Assembly (NCBI GenBank): GCA_948567375.1
Contig: OX419755.1
Span: 70,932,944 to 70,996,943, forward strand
Direction of reading: 5' to 3'
Source of the DNA: Lunularia cruciata
Taxonomy: Eukaryota > Streptophyta > Marchantiopsida > Lunulariales > Lunulariaceae
Length of the DNA stretch: 64,000 nt
A program made the translations under genes and the position numbers. How positions within the stretch are numbered: position 1 is the first letter of the stretch; every line of letters begins with the position of its first letter. The notes under the pieces are model-generated. The model did no database searches. It saw only the letters and a program-made list of their open reading frames with translations, and had not been told where the DNA came from. This document shows positions 34,831 through 44,829 of this stretch, piece by piece.

Positions 34831-37174
34831 GAGTCTATCCTTCTTCCTTCATAGTGGTTGGTGAAGGGTTGCAATTGTCTATTGCACATGTGAGATTGGG
34901 TACAAAAAGTTCACCAATGGTTCTTTGGTGGCACGCATGTCTTTTGTGCATCCTTGAAATGGTGGTACAAATTGGTGGAGTTTTGTGTTTGTCATAAGTT
35001 CACTATAGCTCTCATCATGTCACACAAAAACTTGTGAAGTTGAGGTTTACTTGTAGTGTGGTGGCACATTTTTTTGGGGAATCCTTGTTGTAAAGACTGA
35101 TGGAACAAAAACAAAATGGGTCTAGCCACAAAATGAGTCTGGTCTTATTTTTGTTGGGCAGCCGTGGAGATTCCATTTGATTTAGGCATCTTGCATCTTT
35201 AGATTGTTGGAATATGACCTCCTACAAATCCACACTTTCTTCAAACAACATCTCCAAATGTCTGGTTTGGACTATTTAAAAAAACATACATAAAAAAACA
35301 ACAAAAGGCCAAAAAAGAAGAAGCTCATAACAAAGTGGGTAGTGACAATCCTCAATAAGCCAAGGTCTACTTTTAAATGATATTTTGTAATAATGATTTC
35401 TCAAGAATTCTCATATTGCATTGAATTGTGATTCCCTACTTCCTTTACAGGTTTTTGCAAGCAATATTCAAGATTTTGGATACGGAAGTAGATATGCACT
35501 TTGGGTGCCAAACTGACCATATACATTTCTTACCTACTTTGAAAAAACAGTCAATTGAACATACCAATAATACCTTAAGAAGATAGTTTCCATTTTTATT
35601 AATGGGCACCAAAAATATTAGTATACTCTTCTTCTAGCCATGTAGTTTACTTGAACAACTCCAAGCAAGTAGCTATTTCATTCTCTCTTTTCTTTCTATT
35701 TTATGGTTAAGATCCCTTAGATCTATATAACTTCTTCAATTTATCATCCTCCAATATCCCTCATACTTTTATCATCTTGTTCATCTTATCTTCTATCCTA
35801 AAACATGCAAAAGCTCATCCTCTTATCACCCAAATCATAATTTTATTATTATTATATATATTACAAATATATAATATTATATATATAATAATTGTATTTA
35901 TTGTGATGTATAGAAATCTATTTATATATTGTGTTGTGATCTACTTTTAAGATTGATTACAAAGTTATGCTTTCTAATTATAAAATTTCCTTGTTTCTTA
36001 ATGCTCACATCTGTAAACTTATTGTAATTTGAATTATTCTTTTTATAATCTCAAAATTATCATCTATCATTTATATCTTATATCTTATCACTTCAACTTG
36101 ATTTTCTCAATCAAATTTAGTTTCTTATCCTTAACAATGTGAATTGAACCTTTATTTCCAACCCAACTTCTTTTCCTAATTGTAATAAGATTTTATAATC
36201 TACATTGCTAAAGGATTACAATAAGTATAAATTTATAAAATCCTTCCTAAGAATATAGTAACTTGTGATTGTCATCAACATGTGAATTATAAAGTTTCCT
36301 AGAAATGTTACTTGCTTCACATATAACTTATTATATTGGTGCCTCTTCATCATTCAAGTTTTAATAAGTAATTTTGAAAAACATAATTCATCACATGGTA
36401 CAATATTGGATTATCCTTAAAAGATTATAGTAAATTATTCTAATTTTAGGAACTGCATCTTAACTTGATTTTAAAAGCAGATTAAGGCATTCATTCCACT
36501 CATACAAAAGTAATTCCTTGCAATAGCAATTAAAAGAATAAGACCCAACTTTCATACTCTTTGTCCAATATTTTTTGATATTTCAAAAGGAATCCATAAT
36601 TTCATTTTCACATCATGATACAATCATCTGATTACCTAAGCATGAGCTTCACTATAATCAAGGTAATTGGGAAAAAAAGAAGAAATAAGTAACTACACAA
36701 GACAAAGCAAGTTTAGTTCATTTGGCATTTCCTCTAAAGATGCCACTTGTGATAAGTTTGGACACAAAAGTTACATATATAAAAGGATTTTCTATTGAAA
36801 AGACTATTAAGGAAGAAATAGTAGGGATTGTGGTTTAAAATGAACCTAAAATAAAAGTTAATATACAAAGATATAAAATTCAAATTGGAAGATGGTGGAT
36901 TAGATTCTACAACAGTTTGTAAGTGTGTTTCTAAATGACTTACTTGAGTATTTCCTTCATATTCAAGAATATAATTAAGAATAAGTTTCCCTTCAAAATA
37001 CTTTTGTTAGTAAATTTATCTTTTGCTTGCCTCAAAATAAAATTGAATTCTTAATAAGACCTTAATTGAACTTATACTAAAAGATTAAAATTAACTCGTC
37101 TCCAAAACAATGAGTCAATATATTTGTTCTAAAGAAATATATTGATGTTTGAGTTTGTTTTACACCTTCAAGTG
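34831..37174. other. AT-rich stretch, nothing recognised
   Basis: AT-rich DNA including a TATTATTATTATATATA-like low-complexity patch near 35850–35920. No domain or repeat of note was found. Confidence 0.5.
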
Positions 37175-37366
37175 TGTAAAATGTACAAGGTCCTTTGGAA
37201 AGGGTATCCCCTTCATGATGTCACATGGGAACCTCTTTCTCACATCTAGAATGCATAGACGGCCATCCTGGAATTCAAAGCTTCATTGGCGATGAGGACG
37301 TCACCAACTAGCGGCAGGGGGATATGTAACAATATGGAGTTTAGTGACAAAGTTAGTCGGGCTTGC
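37175..37366 (+). mobile_element. Family B fragment: chromodomain end, polypurine tract and LTR start
   Basis: The + strand reads the chromodomain remnant (VLWKGYP-like, then TWEP), an AILEFKASLA-type tail, a polypurine tract GCGGCAGGGGGA at 37311–37322, and 42 bp of LTR starting TGTAACAATATGG at 37325. It is in the opposite orientation to the family B element that follows directly. Confidence 0.75.
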
Positions 37367-38660
37367 GTTTGGAATTGTTTTAGGCAAATTTTGCAACTGC
37401 AAGACATTCATCCCAATTGGTATGGTGGACATTGACAAAGGCACACAACATATCTTCCAACAATTTGCACGTTTGGTTTGGCCATCAATTTGAGGATGAT
37501 AGGCCGTGGATAAAGCAAGCTTGGTGCCCAGTATCTAGAGGAGTGCTTGCCAAAACTTCTCGGTAAATAGAGGATCACGGTTGGAGATGAATACACAAGG
37601 CATCCTATGATGCTCGAAGACATTGTTGAAGTAGATTTGCGCTAAGGTTGGAGCATCCACGGTATCACAGGTTGGTGCCAAGTGGATTTGCTTACTAAGC
37701 TTATCCACAAACACCACAATTACGGTGTGTCCTTGTTTTGTCTTTATCAAGGATGTGACGAGATCCAAGCTCACATGCTCCCACCAAGCAGATGGAATGG
37801 TGAGTGGTTGAAGGAGTCCACTCGGCTTCTAGTTGTTGGCCTTATTACGTTGGGAGCTCTCACACGATTGGATAAATTATCAAACATCTTGTGTCATGTT
37901 GGGCCACCACCATTGATGTTGGAAGGTACCCAAGGTCTTGTCCACACCCATGTGACCCATGATGGGTAAATCATGGGCTTCTTGAAGGCGCACAAGTCAA
38001 AGATCACCTTTAGCTAGAACATAGATCCGGTCTTCATGGAATAAAAGGCACTCCTTGATGGAGAAGGTGTTGTACTCCTTATTGCATGCCATAAGGCAAC
38101 CATGTACCATTTGGAAGAAGGGATCTTGATATAGAGCTGACTAAAACTTGTTTTGGACCTTGGAGTCAACTAACACTATTGAAATTGCAGCTGTGATGAG
38201 AGGAAGAGACTTCAAATCAGGTTGTTGTGATAAAGCATCAGGGGTGACATGGAACCAACCTAGTTTGTACTCAAGTTGATGTCATATAGTTGGAGTTGTT
38301 CCTCCCATCAATGATGTCGACTCTTCATGTGTTCCAAGTGTAAGGTATGCAACAATGGTTTGTGATCAGTTTGCATGATCACTTGTTTCCCCAAGAGGTA
38401 ATGCCTCCATACCTTGGTGGCGCATACCATTGCAAGTTGTTCTCAATCTCAAGCAAAGTAGTTTTGTTCAGCCGTATTGAGTTAGTGAGACATAAAGGAA
38501 ATGGGATGGAGTCCATTTGGGAATTCTTGTTGCAGCACGGCTCCAATTGCAAAGTTAGAAGCATCAAAATCAACCACACAAGGTAGTTGAGGATCATATG
38601 GTTGAAGAATGGGTCTTGAAGACACCATATGCTTTAACTTCTGGAATGCTTCTTCATGCT
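37367..38660 (-). pseudogene. Family B element 1 RNase H and integrase (truncated)
   Basis: RNase H (ASNFAIGAVLQQ-like, MQTDHKPLLH-like) spans about 38600–38330. The integrase core includes LDLVTSLIKTKQGHTVIVVF, DKLSKQIHLAPTCDT and a degraded NRDPLFTEKFWQALL. The remainder, including the chromodomain, is lost at the inverted junction near 37367. Confidence 0.8.
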
Positions 38661-38679
38661 TGGTGGTCTACTTGAAGCT

Positions 38680-39300
38680 TGAGTTCTTTCCCAAGAGGTC
38701 AGTCAATGGTGCAGCCACATGAGTATAATAATGGATGAACCGTCGGTAAAAGCTGGCCAATCCATTGAATGCTTGTACTTCTGTAGCATCCTTTGGGGTA
38801 TGCCAATCAATAATGGCCTTGATTTTCTCTTCTTCCATCTTGATCCCCTCTGATGAGATCTTATGACCCAAGAAGGTAACCTCCTTTTGCCAAAAGGCAC
38901 ACTTTGACTTCTTGTTGTAAAATTTCCATTGTCATAGTCGTCTTAGGACTTCTTGCACATGATTCATGTGTTCTGCCTCTCTCTTACTATAAATTAAGAT
39001 ATCATCCAAGAACACCACCACGGACAGATCCAATAGTCCATCTAACACCTGATGCATCTGTTCCATGAAGATTGCTAGAGCATTAGTGAGTCCAAAAGGT
39101 AGAACTCTCCACTCAAAATGCCCATACCTTGTATGAAAGGCAGTCTTTTGCACATCCTCTCTATCAATAGGAATTTGCCAATAGCCGCTGCAAAGATCCA
39201 ACTTGGAAAAGTAGTGTGCTCCACTTAGTTGATCAAGCAAGTCATTGATCCGGGGCAAGGGATATGCATTCTTCATGGTTTTATTATTGAGACCATGGTA
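38680..39300 (-). pseudogene. Family B element 1 reverse transcriptase
   Basis: Contains [20 protein letters not shown], then [11 protein letters not shown] and the catalytic strand [11 protein letters not shown], followed downstream by GHKISSEGIKMEEEKIKAI and FNGLASFYRRFIHYY. These are the RT palm and connection blocks of gypsy elements with FLDD in place of YxDD. The frame is nearly intact apart from a few breaks. Confidence 0.85.
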
Positions 39301-39649
39301 ATCAATTAATGAAGTCCTCTATCCTTCTTTGGAACAAATAGTACCGGTGCTCCCCAAGGAGAGGTACTATGTCGTATGAAGTCCTTCTCCAACAACTTAA
39401 ACAATGTTTTTCACAACTCCTCCAACTCCTTTGGTGAGAGCCAATAGATTAGTATACTCACAGGAGTACTCCTTGGCAATAACTCGATCTTGAAGGGCAT
39501 ACCTCAATCGGAGGGAAATTTCTTTGGCAAATCATCCGGAAACATGTCTACAAACTCCTGAACTATCTGATCAACCATTGCTTGATGAGGCTCTTGGTCC
39601 TCCTCCAATTGTTCTTGTGCAATCGGCTTGATCCACACCGTGAATACAT

Positions 39650-39840
39650 ACTTATCTTCCTCCAAAGCTTGCTCTATGGCTGCTTTACTAACAAAATTCC
39701 CTTCTAGGGACTCATCTCTCTTCCAAGCTTGCTCCATGGTTGCCTTCTTGGCAAACTTCCCATCTTGGGACTCCACTCGTTTCAAGGTTTGCTCTATGAC
39801 TAACTTCTCGACAAATGTCCCATCTTGGGACTGGCTTTTC
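39650..39840 (-). repeat. 60-bp (20-residue) tandem repeat in the protease–RT linker, element 1
   Basis: Three units of exactly 60 bp encode 20-residue repeats of the pattern S-x2-G-x-F-x2-K-x3-E-Q (for example SQDGKFAKKATMEQAWKRDE). The same array occurs in element 3 at about 63590–63775. Confidence 0.8.
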
Positions 39841-39950
39841 TTAGGTGTCTTACTCAGAGGTGCCAGACAACATAATTGGAAATTTGTACCTTGGTTTTGT
39901 ACTTGAATTTGGCATTGGATCCAATCAAATTGAACCTTATGATGTTCAAG

Positions 39951-40268
39951 TTAAGGTAGACCCAAAATGATATCATAGTGTCGAGATGCCACTACAAACC
40001 TCATACACTCCAAATACTCCTTCCCAATCTTAAAGGTAACAAGATGGGATGTGCGGAATGCAAAACCCTTTCTACCATCCGCCATCATCAAACTACTTCC
40101 AATCATTGGCTTTATAGGAATACCCAATTCCTTTGCTACTTGCATAGACATGCAATTCTTTGAACTTCCCGAATCAACCAAAATCCTACAACCCCAATTA
40201 AATATCATACCTTGCAAGTGAAGCAAACTTGCATAGGTCGAGCCCTCAATCCCATTGGAACTAATCAA
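39951..40268 (-). pseudogene. Family B element 1 aspartic protease
   Basis: The open segment carries ILVDSGSSKNCMS, the catalytic D-S/T-G motif of retropepsins, and ends with HYDIILGLP, the hydrophobic-hydrophobic-G flap partner. This places it between gag and RT as in gypsy polyproteins. Confidence 0.8.
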
Positions 40269-40329
40269 GCTCCGAGTAGGTGGCTCAAAATCTCCAATTG
40301 GGATTCTTTGTTTCCCTGATCATTTGGTT

Positions 40330-41180
40330 CCACAAACTCCATCTAAGCAGCTTGTTGAGGTCACCCATTCCTAAGTAGACATTCAACAATGCAATGTCCA
40401 ACTTGACGACAATAGAAACAACATCCATTTTATTGCAATCTTTCTCTATTTGCTGCACCAAGTGGCCTCCGTTGGATAACATCAATCTCCATTGGTGCTA
40501 GTTCTTCCACCCGTGTGTATTGTACTGGTAAGCTTGGTGTAAGTTGAGGTTGAGACCAAGTTGTCATAACCAAGGAATCAAAGTGCTCAACCAATTGCAT
40601 GGCTTCTTCTACATTTTATGGTTCTTGCATGGTCACCTCCAATTTGGTTCATGACTTTAATCCCCGCACAAATTGGTCTAGAACTTCTCCTTCTTGTATA
40701 TCTGGAATTTGCATGATGATGTTTTGAAATTGTGTGATGTAGCCTCTTTCGGAGCCAATCTGCTTCAACTCCACCAATTTATCTTGTGTGGCTTGAGTGA
40801 CATTTATAGTTTGAAATCAACCAAGTATTGCATCCTTGAATTTTGTCCATGTCAAGATTGGTGTAACAATCTGTCGTTTAGCTTGCTCCACTCGGAATTG
40901 CCACCAAAGTTTTGCCACACCATCCAATTGGCTTGAAGCCAAGAGAATCTGGTTCTATTCATCTTGAAGAACGGTGGCTTCGAAGTAACATTTGCAATCA
41001 AACAAAAAATTCTCCACTGTGCTTGGAAGATTCTTGCCTTCAAACATCTTGGGTTTTGAAAATCAAATACAATCTTCTCCATCTTGGACTGGCGCTCTCT
41101 CTATATGTTCTTGTTGTTGTTGGCTTTGTTCATCCAACAATTGAGTAAGGTGCTTGATTTGTTGTTGCATCGCAGGGATA
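40330..41180 (-). pseudogene. Family B element 1 gag
   Basis: Frame-adjusted translation shows gag capsid features (FEATVLQDEQNQILLASSQL-like, then AKLWWQF) and, near 40370–40420, a CCHC zinc knuckle CFYCRQVGHCIVEC with exact C-x2-C-x4-H-x4-C spacing. Several stops and shifts occur. The zinc knuckle binds the packaged RNA in related elements. Confidence 0.7.
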
Positions 41181-41439
41181 ACGTCCAATATTTCCATGTA
41201 TCTAATTGATTAACACATATATACAACACGTCCACCTTTCTCCATAAGTGACAACCGGAAGTATCAAGGGTTCCTCAAACACGGTGATCATCTGTAGAAA
41301 ATCCTACCCAAAGCGTGAAGTGATGAATTGTGTGAAGCGGTGCTTGGGTAATATCCGGATATGAAAATCCCAACGGTTTGGCAAAAGTGGATTTGGTGGT
41401 CCATAAATTCCATCCATCCCATTCCTGCTCTGATACCAA

Positions 41440-41813
41440 TGTAAAATGTAAAAGACCAAGACCAAGGAGAGAAATATGAGAATGGAAACTCACGTTGGGA
41501 CATTTGAATGAGGGAAAACTCCAAATGCCTAGCATGAGCTTTGGCTTTGGTATTTATAGGTAGCATACAAGGCCCTTGAGAAGCTTCTCAAGAAGCTTCC
41601 TTCTAGAAGCTGCCTGCTTGGCGTACAAGCTAAGCTAGTTAGAAGCTTCTAAAAGCTTCCTTCTAGAAGCTACTTACTTGAGGTGCAAGCTATGTTAGTC
41701 GGGAAGCTTCCCAAGAAGCTTCCTAGATACTTCTAGAATATTCTAGGCTAATTTGTCTTATGTGCTACTTTGTAAGCCCGACTTACTTTGTCGCTAAACT
41801 CCATATTGTTACA
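41440..41813 (-). repeat. 5' LTR of family B element 1 (374 bp)
   Basis: It starts TGTAACAATATGGAG (41813 downwards) and ends TTTTACA at 41440, next to the tRNA-Met-type primer-binding site. TATAAATA lies at 41551–41558 (- strand), with the AAGCTTC array upstream of it. Confidence 0.9.
41580..41743. promoter_or_regulatory. Heat-shock-element array in 5' LTR of family B element 1
   Basis: GAAGCTTC occurs at 41580, 41592, 41642, 41703 and 41715; TTCTAGAA occurs at 41601 and 41661. TTCTAGAATATTC at 41731–41743 is an exact three-module TTCnnGAAnnTTC heat shock element. The nearest module is about 22 bp from the TATA box at 41551–41558. Each module fits the heat shock factor consensus; binding is inferred. 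Confidence 0.7.
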
Positions 41814-42590
41814 TCTATAGCCTAACTTAATACTTGATACCAAGATGCCTTTAATATTACTAAAATGGTAGTAGTACCGATAAAGAAACCCATCATTTGA
41901 TCTCACTTATTAGGATTAGGCTCCACCAATTACTTTAATTATGAGTCTCAAACAAATCCAAAACCTCATTCTCAAAGAGCATGTGAGCTTGGGAGACTTG
42001 TGAGTGTAGGTAAAGCAACTTTAGGCTACCCAACAAGGTTCAACACTACCATAAGTGACCTATTAGCCACTACCACTATTTGAGATTACACCCAACATCC
42101 ATAATATCATCAACAATATGGTGGGCTAGCCATTGAATCCCATCATAGGCACACTATAAAACCTCTCTAGGTAAGAGGTTTTTCCACCAAAGATAAAGAC
42201 AATAGGCCCATGATCCAACTCTAGCCACATCCAATAACATGGCAGGTCCCATCCAAGAATGGATGATGTGTACTCACCACTACTTGTGTGCAAGAATCAT
42301 CCATCAAAGAGACATTCTCCAAAATGTAGGTTGGAGAAACAAATTGATGAACCTAAAGATGTCATCATATACATAAAATCTCCCAAAACACACCAAAATA
42401 AGGATCTTATAGACCTTGATCTTGGTCAACATATGTATGTCCTTGACATGACTATTTAGAAATCACCAAACGAATGGGACTTTATCTCTCCATATCCTAT
42501 GCTCCTAATAAGGAAATGTTACTAGTAGGCAATCCTTGATTGTTGACATCAATAATAACTCAAGGTACCGATAGGCCAAGTGTGCCACAT
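41814..42590 (-). other. Flank with decayed coding-like sequence, unrecognised
   Basis: The - strand shows several open stretches separated by stops (for example around 42460–42250) that do not match a known family. It lies between the 5' LTR of element 1 and a + strand LTR and is probably remains of another element. Confidence 0.35.
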
Positions 42591-42931
42591 TGTAACAATA
42601 TGGAGTTTAGCAACAAAGTTAGTTAGGGCTAACAAAGTAACAAACAAGTCAAACTAGTCTAGGACATACTTGAAGTATCTAGAAAGCTTCCCGGCTAGCT
42701 TAGCTTGCACCCCAAGCAAGTAGCTTCTAGAAGCTTCCAACTAGTTTAGCTTGCAAGCCAAGTAGGTGGCTTCTAGAAGGAAGCTTCTTGAGAAGCTTCT
42801 CAAGAGCCTTGTATGCTCCCTATAAATACCAGAGCTGAAGCTCATGCTAGGCATTTGGATTTTCACACACTCAAGTGTCCCAATGTGATCTTCCATTCTC
42901 CTATTTTTCTCCTTAGTCTTGGTCTTTTACA
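42591..42931 (+). repeat. Family B LTR (341 bp), + strand, with 5' leader remnant
   Basis: The LTR runs from TGTAACAATATGGAG at 42591 to GGTCTTTTACA at 42931 and is followed by TTGATATGAGAGCAGG, a primer-binding site mutated at two places. The leader continues to about 43145, then a second copy of the LTR end (CTCAAGTGTCCCAATGTGAT onwards) sits at about 43147–43215. The internal region is therefore deleted. Confidence 0.9.
42690..42800. promoter_or_regulatory. Heat-shock-element array upstream of LTR TATA box (42.6 kb copy)
   Basis: TTCTAGAAGCTTC at 42725–42737 is a canonical three-module element. TTCTAGAA at 42771, GAAGCTTC at 42780 and GAAGCTTC at 42792 follow. TATAAATA begins at 42821, 22 bp after the last module, which is a normal promoter spacing. 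Confidence 0.7.
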
Positions 42932-43215
42932 TTGATATGAGAGCAGGAATGAGATGGATGGAATTTATGGACCACCAATCTATTTTTTCCAAATCATTGG
43001 GATTTTTGTGTCCAAGTACTACCCAAGCATCATTTCACACAATTCATCACGTCATATTTTGGGCAGGATATTTTGCATGTGATCACCTTGCTGAGGAACC
43101 CTTGATACTTCTAGTTGTAACTTATGGAGAATGGTGGATGTGCTACATCTATTACTCAAGTGTCCCAATGTGATCTTCCATTCTCCTACTTCTCTCCTTG
43201 GTCTCAATCTTTTAC

Positions 43216-44396
43216 ACACATGATGTAGAGAGACTCACTTAGCAATCTCATGTCTCACATATAAGTATCTCTTAACTTGTATACCTACCTATAGTACTAC
43301 AACTAGTCTAGTGCTAATCCCACCAAACAACTCCAATAGGCATACTTCCTTTGTTGGATATTTCTAAACAATAAATGTGATATTCAAAGGTGATAAAACA
43401 ATATATTCCAAAAGCTCATCCTTACACTAATTTCTTGGTACAAAGGCTCCACTCCAAGCATGTTGCACCAAGAGATCCACATGCTACTACATTGCTTCCT
43501 CAAAACTCCATAATGGAACATCCAAGGTGGATGAAACAATCTCACTTGTACTCCAAATTTGAGTGATCTTCTCTAGTACTAGGATGTCCTTTGTATGGGC
43601 ATTCCTCTCCAATAAGCCACCAAGCCAAGTAATAAAACCACTAAAAGTTGAATTTGATTCCATGGTCCTTGACTATAATGAGCCAAGTTTGCCACTACTA
43701 AAGTGAACTCATAAGCAACATACCCATCCTTCACCTGATTGCTAAATTGGCCTATAGGAAGTTGTATCCTCCAAATAGTCAATACTAAAACCCATGAAGT
43801 ATGATATTGCTCAACCAACTAGCATATCATATGACTCAACTATTGTTGCCATGGCTTGAGCTCTCATTATAGAGTTATCAATCAAATGACCAGGTTGAAT
43901 TTGAGCAGTGAGCTCTCCACATATGATATACTATGTAGAACCATCTCCTAACGATGTCTAGATTTGAAATGGACATCTTTCCACATTGATCTTTTGTAGC
44001 CCAAGACCAACAATTGCAAGCTTTCCCAACATAAGAAGTTGCACATGAAAGTCCAACAAGACCCTCTATGGTGTATAGACCTTCCTTGAAGGTCAAACCA
44101 AATGAAAAATCATAGTCTAATTATCCATTAGGAAACTCCAAGTGTGAGCCTAACTCACTCAAAGGTAGGTCTAGTTGGTAACTATTCCAACCTAGTTATT
44201 ATTGCCTACCATAAACCATTGGTAGTTGAATGGATCACATGCTCCTCAACCAAGTCAGCTCCATTGTCAACCACCTCTACTCTAGAAGGATTAACCAAAT
44301 CATCTCTACTCTCAAAAAGTGAGGCAGCCAACTAGAACACTCGAGCTAGGTCAACTCCTAATGTAAACATATCATTGGTTGAGAACAAAGAGGAAT
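43216..44396 (-). other. Decayed coding-like sequence, unrecognised
   Basis: On the - strand 44096–43878 (begins MTFKEGLYTIEGLVGLSCAT) and 43818–43579 are open, with short gaps. No domain is recognised. The position between two family B pieces suggests remains of an inserted repeat. Confidence 0.35.
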
Positions 44397-44802
44397 TGTA
44401 AAAGACCAAATCCAAGGAGAGAAATAGGAAAATGGAAACTCACATTGGTACACTTGAATGAGGGAAAACTCCAAATGCCTAGCATGAGTTTTGGCTTTGG
44501 TATTTATAGGTAGCATACAAGGCCCTTGAGAAGCTTCTCAAGAAGCTTCCTCAAGCCACTTTCTTAGAGTGCAAGCCAAGTTTCTTAGAGTGCAAGTCAA
44601 GCTTTCTAGAAGCCGTCTACTTGGCGTGCAAGCTAAACTAGTTGGAAGCTTCTAGAAGCTACTTACTTGAGGTGCAAGCTAAGCTAGCCAGTAAGCTTCC
44701 CAAGAAGTTTCCTAGATACTTTTGGAATATTTTAGGCTACTTTGTCTTATATGCTACTTCGTGAGCCCGACGAACTTTGTCGCTAAACTCCATATTGTAA
44801 CA
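44397..44802 (-). repeat. 3' LTR of family B element 2 (406 bp)
   Basis: It runs from TGTTACAATATGG (44802 downwards) to ...CTTTTACA at 44397. TATAAATA lies at 44511–44518. GAAGCTTC occurs at 44530 and 44542, and the three-module GAAGCTTCTAGAA at 44645–44657. Confidence 0.9.
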
Positions 44803-44829
44803 TATTCCCCCGCCGCTAGTTGGTGACGT

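Larger units (their letters stand above)
37367..41813 (-). mobile_element. Chromodomain Ty3/gypsy retrotransposon, family B element 1 (3' truncated)
   Basis: Reading the - strand: the 5' LTR is 41813–41440 (TGTAACAATATGG to TTTTACA), then the primer-binding site TTGGTATCAGAGCAGG (41439–41424) matches the 3' end of plant initiator tRNA-Met as used by many plant retroelements. Gag, aspartic protease, RT, RNase H and integrase follow. The integrase is cut at about 37367, where an inverted fragment of the same family is joined. Family B is placed among chromoviruses because elements 2 and 3 and the 37.2-kb fragment keep chromodomain sequence. Confidence 0.9.
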
